Source: Brachynemurus nebulosus (Eukaryota > Arthropoda > Insecta > Neuroptera > Myrmeleontidae). Taken from it: 64,000 nucleotides of DNA. Positions 11,664 to 23,894 of the stretch are shown here, piece after piece (positions within the stretch are counted from its first letter, which is position 1; each line of letters starts with the position of its first letter). The DNA lies in the NCBI GenBank assembly GCA_035578155.1, contig JAPWDM010000005.1:30620108-30684107 (forward strand), read 5' to 3'. Under the pieces are notes generated by a model. That model saw nothing but the letters and a program-made list of their open reading frames with translations, did no database searches and was not told the origin of the DNA. A program made the translations under genes and the position numbers.

Positions 11664-12509
11664 CAGGGCTGGGAACTATTTAAAATGATTTAATTTTAAA
11701 TATGTAGGTATTTAAAATACAAAATGACATTTTGCATTTTCTATTTTAAATAAGTTCGGTGAAACCATTTTCCATTTTGTATTTAAGATGGAAATTTGAA
11801 TCCATTTTGCATTTAAAATGAAAATGCATGTAAACTCAAATTTATGTGTATAACACTTATGACTCATATTAATCATAGAATTCGAGTTGAACGAAGTCTA
11901 ATAAATTGTAAATTAAATGTAAGTTGATTTAATTGACTCAAATTTTTTATAACTCGAGTTACAATGTCACTTGAGTTAAATTGGTTACTATAGAGCTGCA
12001 GTTCTCTTAAGTCAAATTTTTCTCACTCAAGTTGTGTGCTATTATCTTTAAGATACGCCGATAAGAAATGTTTTGGTATTTCGAGTAGATGATTTTCATA
12101 ATTTAGAAGTCGCAGTTGTAGCGTAGTCAAGGTTTGATTATGTCAAGGTTGAAATAAATTTTACAATATTTTTGAGTAACAATATTTCAAGAATTAAATT
12201 TCGTTTTCATATCATGCAACCGTTAGAAAATTTTCTCAAAGGACTCCCCTTTGAGTAGTTAATCAATACGTTTGACATTTTTTTAACTTCTTTTTTTATT
12301 AATATATCAAGATAAAAATTTATAGTTAATAAATTTAAAGTAAAAAAAACCTTTTGCATTTTATAATCCATTTTAAATAGCTATTTTCCATTTTCTATTT
12401 TAAATATGTTTAACAAAACCATTTTCCATTTTGTATTTTAAATGCATTTTTGGGAACCATTTTCCATTTTCTATTAAATGGTTTCTATGAACCATTTTTC
12501 GCAGCCCTG
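11664..12509. mobile_element. hAT-type MITE with 8 bp duplication ATAATTAC
   Basis: CAGGGCTGGGAA at the left and CGCAGCCCTG at the right are inverted ends. A perfect 8 bp duplication ATAATTAC flanks them (11656-11663 and 12510-12517). The interior repeats ATTTTCCATTTTGTATTTTA-like units. The CAGGG ends and 8 bp duplication are classic hAT features. No transposase remains. Confidence 0.85.
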
Positions 12510-12517
12510 ATAATTAC

Positions 12518-13098
12518 TGTTATAAATATTACTTTTATTTTGTTATACAAATTACTGACGGCCATAAACTTATTAAAATCACATAAAAATTTTTCCAGTT
12601 CAATCATCCATTAATTTTACAAACATATTCATGTACCATGTACGATCTTATGCCGTTTGGTCGTGTGTTTTGCTGACTGGCTCCGGTACCTACACGATTA
12701 AAAAGTAAGTAAATCATTTTAATAATGTAACAAATATCAAAATATTACACGATTTTCGAATACGTTCAAAAACAAAAGTACCGCGCACTCATTATTACCT
12801 ATCGCTTGGCGCGCTCATAGTGTTGTTGTCGGGGCCGACACACTAATTCACACTAATAAAAAATAATTTCGGAGATATTTTTCAAATGATAACGAACCTA
12901 TAACTAATAATAATTCATATTAAAGTACCTACCTTCACGAGACGATTAATAATAAAATGAGGGCGGGTATGACCTGTGTGTGTGTGTATCAAAAGCCAGC
13001 GCAGTTAGAGCTAAATATCCGGGCATTCAGTAACACTGAATACTAAATATAGAATTTTTAGAAATAGACGATCTGAATATCAAGTCTTTACTGTACAG
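12518..13098. other. AT-rich stretch, nothing recognised
   Basis: Contains a short (GT)n run near 12,975. There is no gene and no bounded element that I can support. Confidence 0.45.
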
Positions 13099-13100
13099 TA

Positions 13101-14926
13101 GGGGAGAAGTGGTATGAAAGGGACACGCATTGAAAGAGACAATTCAAATTACGCTCTAAATACAAAACCCGCCAAATCAAACGTATTTGTGTTGTGTGAC
13201 AGCACCAATGCAGATATGTTTGTACCTGACTACAAGCTACTGTCATTTCAAACATCGTAATGCTGTGCTTGTAAATTTTTTTTTGCACGATCGTGTATTT
13301 TCATGCATTTACCGATGCTGTTGACAATGCTGGTAAGTTACATTTCCCGAACGTTTGTTTATATCCATGGAAACCAAAAAATAACAGTGCGGTAAGTGAA
13401 ATAGATGCGTGGTAAGTAAATAGGAGTGTGGTAAGTGAAATTAACTCAAAAATGATTGTATTTATTTATTTATATTGAAATTAAAAGTACAATTTGAACA
13501 ATTAGGAAAATAAATCGATTAATATGAAAATTTTCACTAGTTTGCACATTATTATTATTATTGTTGGCATTAATCTTCTTATTTTATTGACATTTCAAAA
13601 GGTCGTACAATCATTAAAATTTTCTGCGGTTTTCATAATCTTCCTTTCATTTTAAAGGAATCAATTTGCAGCCAAAAATAAAATGCTTCAACAATTTCAT
13701 TATTCTCACTAATATTATAGTTTAACAAACTATTTTCCTCAATTTTTTTAATAGAAAATTCAATAATGATATTCACGCCAGTGAAATATTGACACTTAAT
13801 TTTTTATTTACAAATATAGTTGTCAGTTGTCACTACAAAGATTCGTATTAGTTGTTAAAAATATTTATTAATATTTATTCATCGCATTCTATGTCATAAT
13901 ATAGAAATATAAATTTCACCTATATTATCCGAATTTTATTTTTTATTTAACATAATATTTTTATTCTTTGATTATTTTAAATCGATCGTGCAAAAAATAT
14001 TATACAATACACGATGCGTTAAGTGCATTTACTGATCTCGAAAATTGCAAAAACTCGACCCTGCGGGTCTCGTTTTCGCAACATTTTCTCGATCAGTAAA
14101 AGCAACTTACCGAACTTATATTGTAAAATACTATTATGTTCCAAAGTCATTTTTTTTAAATTTTATGGAACGTTTTTTGATTTACTTATTGTAAATATTT
14201 TTTGAAATGTTTGTAGCTATAGACAGTTAGTTATTCTTTCAACTAGAAGAAAACAACAGATTAATATCTTTTAAATAAAATTGTAGATTTAGAGGTTAAA
14301 TTTTTAATTTGGGTGTCATATTTATGAAAGGGACAGAGTAAACAGTTATGAAAGGGACTACCTTAAGACTAGTGATTTCGAATTAGTTTTATTTGAATAT
14401 CCACATGTCACAATTTTTTCTCTGTTATCATGTTTTCTTAGTGTCAATAAATAATTTTTTTAAACTTTCTTCTTGTTTAAAATTTTCGAACAAAAATAAT
14501 CAAATGAAAAACAATGATTTTAATTATCGATTACTAAAACCACACAATTAATAATCATCGATTACAGAAATCATTTGGTTATTCCTATTATTGAGTTAAA
14601 TTTATTAGTATGTAAGTTCAGTAAGATGACCTGCGCAACAGTATGAACCGTATGTCTTATGCACATAAGGCGGAAATTTGAACAAGATGAATGATATTTA
14701 GTATTGTCCCTTTCAATACAGTCTATTTATGAAAGGGACAAAATGCACTTTTTTTAAATACTGAGAAAAATTACAATTAATAACAAATAAATGTTTATTA
14801 TTGGATTTTATTTCAAGAGGAATATAACTGAAGTTTCTAATTCCGTTCGTAACTATTTAATTTGTTATCTCGTTTATTTACTAGAACCCTCAAAACTAAA
14901 ACGTCGCTTTCATCCTACTTCTCCCC
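13101..14926. mobile_element. TA-flanked element with repeated TATGAAAGGGAC motif
   Basis: The left end GGGGAGAAGTGGTATGAAAG and the inverted right end GGGGAGAAGTAGGATGAAAG are flanked by TA. The motif TATGAAAGGGAC or a variant recurs at about 13,113, 13,131, 14,325, 14,348 and 14,731, and inverted at 14,708 and 14,903. Three GTGGTAAGT-type units lie at 13,388-13,440, and a long hairpin at 14,028-14,100. No transposase is readable. A Tc1/mariner/pogo-like origin is inferred. Confidence 0.65.
14028..14100. repeat. 73 bp imperfect hairpin
   Basis: The left arm TTTACTGATCTCGAAAAT continues to CGACCC and is mirrored by GGGTCTCG running to GATCAGTAAA, around a GC-rich centre CTGCGG. There are a few mismatches and one-base gaps. 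It lies inside the TA-flanked element. Confidence 0.75.
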
Positions 14927-14928
14927 TA

Positions 14929-15905
14929 TTTGTGCAGTACTACTTTGGCTTCTCTGCGCGCACTTTTAAATGGTGTGCGAATTATTACTCAAGTGTAATT
15001 TATCGGAATTTAATTTTATCTTAAACGTTTGATCTAAATTTCTCATACTGGTTAATATGTATGTGCTACATACTTGCAAAATTAACTGTATCCAGCCTTT
15101 TCAAAAAAAAAAAAAATTAAATATCATGAAGAAAATTTCACATTAATTCTTTAAAGAATTAAGATGCAGTGATCAGTGCAGAAATTGAGAAATTGTAGGT
15201 ATATTAAATTAAAAATACATATATCTGCTTGTTACATAGGCCAACTATTTTTTGAAATTCATCAGATAAAGCTTATAAGCTTCATGTATTGTTTCAGATT
15301 AAGCTATTTATTAACGTAAAGAAAATCTATTTTTATTCACTTCAATTATTTCAGGTACAAGAGTATATCTCAGCAAAAAAATTTTCTTTTATCAAAAATT
15401 AAATAATGTATTCATATTTATCAGTTAATATATTTGTATGCCACTTGTTTTTTTTAATTTCCGCGAGCTTATATTGTAGCAATATAAAAGCTTTGTTGAA
15501 AAAGCGTTGTAAAAACGTTGTAAAAACGTTGTAAAATGATGTTTATAAATTATATTTCAAAAAGTCGTCAAGTGCGTGTTTGACACGCATTATTTAGGGC
15601 TACTCAGGAATTATGTGTTGTATGTTGTATGAATCATTACATGTTGTATGATTAGTAAGAAACCTGCAAAAAATTTTGATAATTATACCATAGCTACAAG
15701 TTAAGGATATTATGGAGGTACTTAAAAATGGTGACAGTCTTATGAAAATTTGTGCGAATAATGGTTTTTCTAAATTTAATCGACTGTGAAAATTTAAATT
15801 AGATTCACTACAGCGTTTAAAAGTTATTGCAGGTTTAATTTTTGCTCACTTTTAACATGCAGTCTAATTGAGTTTTCAATAGAAACCGAATATAAACCAG
15901 CTTTT
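14929..15905. other. AT-rich stretch with a short tandem repeat
   Basis: Near 15,492-15,537 an AAAAACGTTGTAA-type unit is repeated three times. Otherwise nothing is recognised. Confidence 0.45.
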
Positions 15906-17260
15906 AATGCTTAGAAAAAATGGTGATAAGGCTCTTGTTTTTGTTTTAGATGTTAGGAAAAACGCTTATACAACTTTTTTTACCCCCAAATTTACCAAAA
16001 TAGCCCCTCTAGTAGGTCCGACTCTGGCTTTGTATATATCAGTAGAAAGCTCTCTAAAAATGAAGTGTTGTGTCAATTTAAAATTTTTCTTTATCTGCCG
16101 CAGTTTTCAAGTAATCTAGCAAAATTGAAATTTTACCCTAATTTTGAGGGGTAATTTCACTTCTTAAATGGCGACTGTGTCAGATGAAAAAAATCGGGTC
16201 CGTTATTTTGGTCGACCCTACGGGTTGTCCCCATTTACTCTTTTCTCGTCTCTTTTGATCCCAATTTTTCATAGAGAAGAAATTATACGATTTTTGTTAA
16301 TTTTTCAAAAACCACCAATATTTTTAAATTTTTTTGGATACTGCTGATAAAGTGACCATCTTCGCGTAAATTTTTAATATATTAAAGATTAGGTACTCAT
16401 AAAATAAATACAAAAAAATACGGTGTGAAGTCTGAATGCGTACCTATTCATCCTTGTCTACGGTAGCACATTTTTTATTGACATAAATATTAGAAACGCA
16501 GGAAAAGAGACCAGGAATCAACATAGAAGTGGATTATGGTACGATATATTTTCTGAAAAAAGTGCTTAGGACCAAAGTTATAGAATTCAAAGTGATGCAC
16601 TTGATGATGACTTTGAAGTTGACCTTGAGGTCAATTTCCAAAGTCATTTGAAAATCATTTAATATTTTTCAAAAGGAGTAGCTTACTTTTCACCCCTAAA
16701 TGGTTCAAAGTATATTCGAACGAATTTCACATGCAAGATAGAAAATAAGTGATCAAGAAGTAATTTTGAAAAATACTTGCTCAATCGCAATCGGAAAAAT
16801 AATAGTTAATCATATGTTCAATTGAATTCCTAATATGATAACTATAGAGTAGCAATAAAAATTTTAAAAAATTTTGAAAATTTATAATATAACATAAAGT
16901 TAATGTTTAACTTACAATTAGAGTGATATTAAATCTTTTCTTAACTTTACTTCTAAAATTACTTACAAAAATGTTTTCTTCTAATTTTTTCTATAAATCA
17001 ACTTTGAAGATAGATTGAGTCAATACATGAAATTACTGCTTATAGGTACAGGATATGGTCAAAGTTCGGCAATGGCTAATCATTTTCAACTGACCTTGAA
17101 AATCGATTTCAGGGTCACTATCAAGTGCATCGCTTCAAATTCTACAAATTTGGTACTCAGCCCTTTTTTCAGAAAATATGTCGTTTCAAAAATATCTAGC
17201 TATAACTGTTTTCATCTACAGAGGTTGAATGGTGTTTTCTACCCCTAAAAAGCGTATTTA
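15906..17260. repeat. Old repeat with ~120 bp inverted arms
   Basis: Sequence at about 16,536-16,665 (TATTTTCTGAAAAAAGTGCT ... GATGCACTTGAT) is matched in inverse orientation at about 17,060-17,190. The flanks are rich in the TTTCACCCCTAAATGG / ACCCTACGGGTTG phrases common in insect repeats. No ends or target duplication could be fixed and there is no gene. Confidence 0.5.
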
Positions 17261-17599
17261 GCCGAAATAAAAAAACACGTATTTAATATTTTTCGCTGTT
17301 TAATAAGTATGTTAAGTTTCATTCAAATTGGCAAGTATTAGTTGGGTAGTGTTATTTGTCAGAATGTTTTGCCGATCTAGTTTTTTCAATATTTCTTTGC
17401 TCGTTTTCAGAATTTGTATTTTAATTTCTACGGACAAATAACTCATTCTTTTCTTCGATTTGAGTAACTTTTATTTGCTGATGTTGACCATTAATTGATC
17501 GAAACATATCAAATATTTTTCAATGATTTTTTTAGCGAATGTCGAAAATTTTGAAAATTTTTTCACCGTTAGTAAGTTAAAGTATTTGAATTCATTAAG

Positions 17600-17973
17600 T
17601 AATTAAATGATGTCCACAAGAACCTTACGGACTACCATAAGTTATATGAGATCCCTAGGACCCGTTTTTTACTGTTAGGATAAACTTTTTACTAAAATTA
17701 TTTTAGATGAATAAAGGTTATGTTGTATGATTTCCGCCAGGGTTTACTGTTCCCATTATTGTAAAAAATAAACTAACCGACCGATTTTGAAAATTTTTTC
17801 ACTGTTAGAGAACTAAATTATTTTAGATGGATACAACTATGCTGCACAAAGTCCGTTCGGGTTCTTGGGTCACAAAAATATCAAAACTAATTACCCAGCC
17901 GATTTTAAAAAATCTTTTACTCTTAGAAAGCTAAACTATTTTAAATAGGTACAGTTCTTAGATGAGATCCGCC
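17600..17973. repeat. Roughly three tandem ~120 bp units
   Basis: Units share the phrases CCGATTTTGAAAATTTTTTC, ACTGTTAG, CTAAATTATTTTAGATG and a TCCG(C/T)(C/T)(A/C)GG phrase, spaced about 120 bases apart. Related sequence is at 2,750-2,845. They run directly into a minus-strand fragment of the local interspersed repeat. Confidence 0.5.
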
Positions 17974-18031
17974 AGTCCCTAAAATTTGGAAATTCGCTAT
18001 GTTATGCAGATGCTGCGACAGGGGTATTTAA
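17974..18031 (-). mobile_element. Local interspersed repeat, 5'-end fragment (copy H)
   Basis: GGAAATTCGCTATGTTATGC followed by GATGCTGCGACAGGGGTATT is the inverted 5' terminus of the family. Nothing else of the element is present. Confidence 0.65.
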
Positions 18032-18930
18032 TCTGACAAACACAAAAATATTGCAGATCCATGGTAACGCGATTTAAAAATGAAATATTATTGATCAAAA
18101 AGTGTCAGAGATCACATTGATCCTGAGAAAAATTTCTCACCATACTTGCCCCACGTTCGATAAATCTGTTTCCAGCCTGTATATGTAACCGTGTATGTAT
18201 TATTATTAAAAATGAGTGTATGTTAACTAATATGTAATTTAAGAGGGTGACTCACCCCCTCTCCAATGTTGCTCAAACTGAATTTTGAAATCGAAAATTT
18301 CATTTCTACGTTATTTCAAATGTCTTAAACTATTTTCCATGAAGAAGAACTTCTTAAACTACACAAGTAGTACGACTATTCGACACAGTCACTCCCTAGT
18401 TAACTACCCCTAGACTTAATATTAGGACATTGAGCAAAAATAGGTCAATTAGATTTTCTGACGTAGATTTCAAATCTGTAAACAGAATTTTTATATTGTT
18501 TAATTTTATCCCCTTTTTGCAAAATTAACCCCTAAATTTTAACCCCCAGCCACCCCTCTTGACACAATTTGAACGAATTGCATACCAATAAATAGCTCTT
18601 TAAAAAAGAGCAATACTGCCAATTTAAACTTTTGCTCTATCTCTTACTGTTTTCGAGATATTTAAAAAATTAAATTTTTACCCCAATTTTTGGAGGGCGA
18701 TTTCACCCCTTCAAGCCGTTTTTCCGCCGATAAAAAAAAATACGTGTCGCTTATTTTTTAGTGTTCTACAACATATCTAAGTTTCATCAAAATCGATAGG
18801 TCCGGCCTCGGGCCCTTTACTTGTAAGAAATACGTATGAGCAAATGACAGTTCCAATTCCTTTTGGCCGTTCATATTTGTGAAATTATTTATTTCCGGCA
18901 AACATCGAAATTACAGTTGACGTGCTATAC
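18032..18930. other. Repeat-derived AT-rich stretch
   Basis: Phrases such as TTTGGAGGGCGATTTCACCCC and AATACGTGTCGCTTATTTTT mark old dispersed repeat sequence. No gene or bounded element. Confidence 0.4.
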
Positions 18931-18933
18931 AAT

Positions 18934-19116
18934 TTACTCGTACCTGGCGACTGTATCCGAACGTGTGTACTGTGTACAATCTAAAGCAGCAAACACTCTC
19001 GGAAACCGCGTAATGTTATAAAAATTTTCTTTAACTTGCGCCTTTTCGACGTCAGTTGTTGGAAATTTAATGAATTCTTCACGCAACAAAGCAATTTTGT
19101 GTGACACTAATTTCAC
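18934..19116 (-). pseudogene. PIF/Harbinger (HARBI1-like) transposase fragment
   Basis: The minus-strand frame reads REEFIKFPTTDVEKAQVKEN, then FYNITRFPRVFAALDCT, typical of the region leading to the first catalytic Asp of HARBI1/PIF transposases (usual form FP.V.GA.D.TH). Directly after DCT the frame breaks at a short CAGTACA-like duplication. The expected H-V-R-I-Q-S-P-G follows in the next frame and is soon lost. Only about 70 residues of a ~350-residue protein remain. It is a dead fragment, but it shows that an autonomous Harbinger lineage was once in this genome, which bears on the TTA/TAA MITEs nearby. Confidence 0.75.
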
Positions 19117-19940
19117 TACTTTGCTAGTAGTAGCTTTGAAAACTTCTCCTTAAAAAAAACATTATTTCTGAAGATAATGTACTATTCCTAAAAAAAAGAT
19201 ACATTACTGCTTAGTTGAAATACTTATTATTTAAAAAACAGCATACCAGTTCGTTTTGTGTTGTATTCGTGGGCGAATTTTTTCCAAAATAAAAATTCCT
19301 TTCGCATTCGAAATTTTGTGTAAAAATTCAAATCGTCGCAAATATTAAAATGATTTGGATGAAAACATATTGTTTTTTTTTTACATAAACGTTAAGTCAT
19401 ACAAATAGGTTATGTTATAAGAATCTTTTGACAAAAAAAAAAATAATTTATTTTAAAAAGATTATAAAGGTACGGACACACGACACGCTTTTGGTGTAGA
19501 AGTTTTTTTTTTTTACAAAAGGACAGAAAAGTTGATTTAAGATACTACCAACAAGGTAATCCTAAATTGTGAGACGCATCCAAAAGATAATACAGAGATA
19601 ATATTATATTACAACTCTAAGAAAAAAGTAAACGCAATAAAATTTTACAAGTTGGATTTACACTATAGCAAAAAATGAAATAAATTATTTTCAGTACGAA
19701 ACTGCCGTCTTGCAGCAACATTTATAAAAATATTAGTTTTCAATTCAAAATAGAATATGGCAATACAAAATACGATTTAGAAATGTTAAATTATAATCTA
19801 AATCAGGTGTTGTGTGAAATGTCTGACACTATTCTATTCGCCGTGTGTGACACTACTGTGTAAACAACCTCAAATATTTGCTAGAGAAGTCTAGCAACTC
19901 GAGTGTATACAACTGTTCTAGCCTGATCTAGACTGCAAAT
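19117..19940. other. AT-rich stretch, nothing recognised
   Basis: Several A and T homopolymers of up to 11 bases. No gene or bounded element. Confidence 0.45.
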
Positions 19941-19943
19941 TTA

Positions 19944-20394
19944 AGCCGCTGCTACACGATGCTACGAACACCTTCCAACATTCGACGTTGGATGGTTCAT
20001 AGCATCGTGTAGCCGTTGTTCGAACCTACGAGTGTCCAATGTCGAGCGTCAAACGTTCGCATTTGGTCGTGTCCCGTTCGATGTCGGTATTTTTGCACCG
20101 AGTCAAAGGGGTGCTTCGAACATTTGAAGGTCAATGTTGGTTCGTTGGTTGGTTCGACTCAGCAGCTGCACGCTCGTTCATGTGAAGAGAGACAACATCA
20201 GTGTATAACATTAGAGATAACATCAGACAGATAACATCGTCCACTGAGTACCAACACATCATCATTCGTATTGGATCAAACATTCGATTCACCGTGTAGC
20301 AGATACATTCGTCGCACCAACTATCGAACTTAACTGCCTCAAACGTTCGATCGAATGTTGGAAGGAACGTTCGTAGCATCGTGTAGAACCCGCT
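19944..20394. mobile_element. MITE, TTA duplication, ends CTACACGATGCTACGAAC
   Basis: The left end AGCCGCTGCTACACGATGCT and the inverted right end AGCGGGTTCTACACGATGCT are flanked by TTA (19941-19943, 20395-20397). The inverted similarity continues through ACGAAC and CTTCCAACATTCG. The interior contains further GTTCGA/TCGAAC words. The start resembles that of the MITE at 4288. PIF/Harbinger-like by target site. Confidence 0.75.
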
Positions 20395-20489
20395 TTACTT
20401 GAACGTGTAAACCAACGGGCCAAACTACTATATGATAGTTAGTATTCCGACTGTAGCAGAAAGGTGACGTAAAATCTCCTCCACTTCGC

Positions 20490-21145
20490 ATCACTATGCT
20501 GTGTAAGTACAAACTGTTTGTAGTGGTTTAGGCTTGATGTTTGCTTCTGTGTGAGTATTTACACACACAATTACAAAACACGTATTATCGGACAGAGCAA
20601 CGTGCAGGTCAAGTAACAATGGTCTTACAATACATAACAATCGTAGTGGATTCGATGACCGACACCGACTGACTAAATGCCTTAAGCTGTGACAGACCAA
20701 CAAATGACTCCAAGCGAACTAAACTTTTTTGATATTAGTTTGCTTCTAGTGTTCTATAGTGTAAACATTGCACACAATAATGCTAATTTAGATGTCGCGT
20801 TATTTTGATGTCTCGTGTATCCGTAGCTTTATGTACATATGTTGTAGGTACCTATCATGTATTATATACTGTGTGATACAAGGGGACAAACTAGATTTGC
20901 AGTGTATTAGTTTGGTTTTTTGTAGTAGTATGTGTATACACACATACAATCACATCACACGTATTACCAGAGAGAGCTGTTCAACGTGCTCAACTAACAA
21001 TGGGTATATTGTTAATATAATGGTGTGTTGACTCGACGACGACTACTGACGGACTAATGTCTTAAGCTGTGACTGGCATACAAATGACTCCAAGCGAATT
21101 TCACTTTTTTTATGTTAGTTGGCTTCTAGTGTTCTATGGTGTGAC
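20490..21145. repeat. Diverged tandem duplication, ~370 bp unit
   Basis: The segment ending TTAAGCTGTGACAGACCAAC, ATGACTCCAAGCGAA and GCTTCTAGTGTTCTATAGTG (about 20,490-20,765) recurs with mismatches at about 20,880-21,140 (TTAAGCTGTGACTGGCATAC, then the same two phrases). Neither copy codes for anything I recognise. Confidence 0.65.
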
Positions 21146-23045
21146 ACTTTCAAAATAGAGTATACTCACTATATATATAGGTAGCATGTGTAAATTACGT
21201 ATGTATATTTTGAGTAAAATTCAAAACGTCAAATGTCAAAAACTAATATATTTAAATAGCAATTAAATTGAATTTGAATGAATTTAAAAAATATTGTTAA
21301 AGTTTGCATTTTTTTGATAGTAATTTACTGTTAATATGTAGGTAATATTAAAATCATTTAGGTAATTTAATATGTAGGTAATATTAAAATCATTTAAATA
21401 TCCATAAACGACACAGTAATAATCATGTACCTAATAGTATAGGCGTCAATTATATTTTTTTTATTTATACCTTACTGCTAACAAGAAAGATTAAAAAAAA
21501 ATTTAGCAATTAAGAAAAAAATCTAATTAATTTCTAATTCTATACGTTCGATTATTAAACAATTAGCAGTTAGGTCCAAAATTAATGTCTTAAATTTTTT
21601 ATTTTTGTAATTAAGAAAAATATCCCCTTTACTCCAAAAAGTTGGGGAGCTGAGTTCAGCAAACAGAAATGCAAGTTGGCCACACATTAGAATAGTATTT
21701 TTGTGAAACGATAAGGCTTACTCAGAGGTTATGACCTCTGAGTAGCCTAAAAACGACATAATTTTTATTTCTTATTAAATATGGTTTGAAACTTTGTATT
21801 TTATAACATATTAAATTTTTATCAAATTCCTTTGACACGTTTTCATTTCATTTAACAAAAATATAGAGTTTTCCCATAAGAGCCCGTGTTAAAATTACAA
21901 AACTTTGAAATCGTTTTTTTCACTGGGAAAGTCAATTTCAGTCGCAATAGGCTCGTATTATTGGTTGAATTAAATAAATATCTAGAGAAGTTTCGTTAAA
22001 ATCCTTTGAAAAAATCATTTTATCGACAAACTACCTTAAAACAAATATTTTAATTTAAGTAAATGTTAATAATTGAAAATCATCTTTCCATTTTCCATTA
22101 AACCCTTTCAGTTTATTTCGAAATTTCCAAGAAAATATGGAGCAAGTGCAAAATAAATATTCTTTTACCCGTCGTTGGCCAACTGTTACGACTTGTGAAA
22201 AAATTACCTCGATTCTGCTTCCTGTTACATAAATAACTATTTTAAAAATTTTACTTTATTTTCTGATCTTTTAAGTAGAAAAGCAGATCTAGTTGTTTGA
22301 AAAACAAAGAGAAATCGAAATAAAAACAAAAAAAGAAAGATTAAAAAATAACATGGCGGATTTTCAAATAAAAGAACAGATTTAAAATCCGTTCGACATT
22401 GTTATATAAAATATAAATTCATTTGTTCTCATATGTACGTTCAATTATTTTTTTATTTTTAATAAAAAGAAAAGAAATGATTTGTTCCAATAAAACACTT
22501 TACGGATGATTGGTTCGTGGTAACTTCTGCACTGTTCATTTTATTTGTATTATCTTGTGTAACAGCAGTGTATCTACCTAAGATGACTTAACAGAACAGC
22601 TAGAAAATAAGAAAAACCAATATGTCTGCCAAGTTAACAATTTGAATGACAACAACTAACTTCTTACTTGTCAGTTTATTCGTTCTAGACAAAATGTATA
22701 AATACCTATAGAATAATGTCTATCATTGTGGAACGAATAAAACGTCTTGAAATGTACATCTACTATCAAATGACAATGTCATTCAAAAATTTACGGTACA
22801 ATTATCAAATCATTTTACGAATTATGTCCGATATTTTGTATTGAATTTTTCAATTAACCCATATTCTACACCGTCTTTCATAGTTCTAGTACCTAATACC
22901 AGCTTTCTCGAAAATTTATATTCTTATCGATTCAGTGACTACCTACTTAAACTGAGAAGACATTCAGGATCTAATGTAAGATGGTCAGGATCTAATTATT
23001 CTGAAAGAAAACTCGAGTCTTACCAAATAAGTCAGCGTCCATAAC
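21146..23045. other. AT-rich stretch, nothing recognised
   Basis: There is a short direct repeat TTTAATATGTAGGTAATATT near 21,330-21,400. No gene is supported. Confidence 0.45.
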
Positions 23046-23047
23046 TA

Positions 23048-23892
23048 CACGGAGAGAAAATTCATATAAAAATTACGGTGCTCAGCACTACAATCGACGT
23101 GTAAAAGGCGAACATATTCAATTTTGTACGATATAAATATAAAAATTATAATTAATCATAGAAAATTTAAAGGATAGAATATTGTTTCCGTAATATTAGC
23201 TCCGTAAAATTTGTAAAACAGCACAGTAAAAAGTTCCATTGCCGACAAAAAAATATTTTTTAATTGTTTTTCTTACAAAAATTACCATGCTGTATTATAA
23301 TATTTGAAATGCTATCTGCTAATAGTAGAAAGAAAAAAAGAGAAAGAAGGTTGTGTGTGTTGTGAACGCTGTTGAAATGTATCTCACTCATAGCAAGTCA
23401 CATAGCCAACCATAGGTGTGGACGACCAACTTGGTCGGACGGGTCGGACCAAGCACCTTGATTCATTAGACTCTCTTACAAGCAGCAAGCAGTATTCATT
23501 ACATTGTCTTAGAGGACGGGGATGTCACCGTTTAATTCATCATTTTGTTACTTCACTATCTTTAGTATTAGAATATATTGTTGGCAATCATTTTTGTATG
23601 CATCATAAAGAATCGAAAGTCGGAAAAGATCGGGCATCTTCGAAGTTTTTACAGGTACAGCCCAAGCAACATAAGGTTGCGGGTCAGATGCTCAAATGAA
23701 AGGGTACTACAACAAGAATTAAACTATAACATATATGCATAAGAGTGTGATAAAAGTTGTGTTAGCACATTAAATTTTACCATGCTAGCACATATTTTTT
23801 ATTTTGGTCGTCGATCGTGCACGCATTATAAGAGAGCATGGTAATTTTTCTGAAATTTTATCTACAAAAATTATATGATTTTTCTCTCCGTG
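23048..23892. mobile_element. TA-flanked MITE with CACGGAGAGAAAA ends
   Basis: The inverted ends CACGGAGAGAAAATTCATAT and CACGGAGAGAAAAATCATAT are flanked by TA (23046-23047, 23893-23894). Inverted AATTACCATGC motifs lie in the interior. The open frame at 23,418-23,699 matches nothing I know and is probably fortuitous. Confidence 0.75.
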
Positions 23893-23894
23893 TA

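Noticed and set aside
23418..23699. 93-codon frame within the CACGGAGAG MITE
   Set aside because: No recognisable domain; it lies wholly in a non-coding MITE interior.
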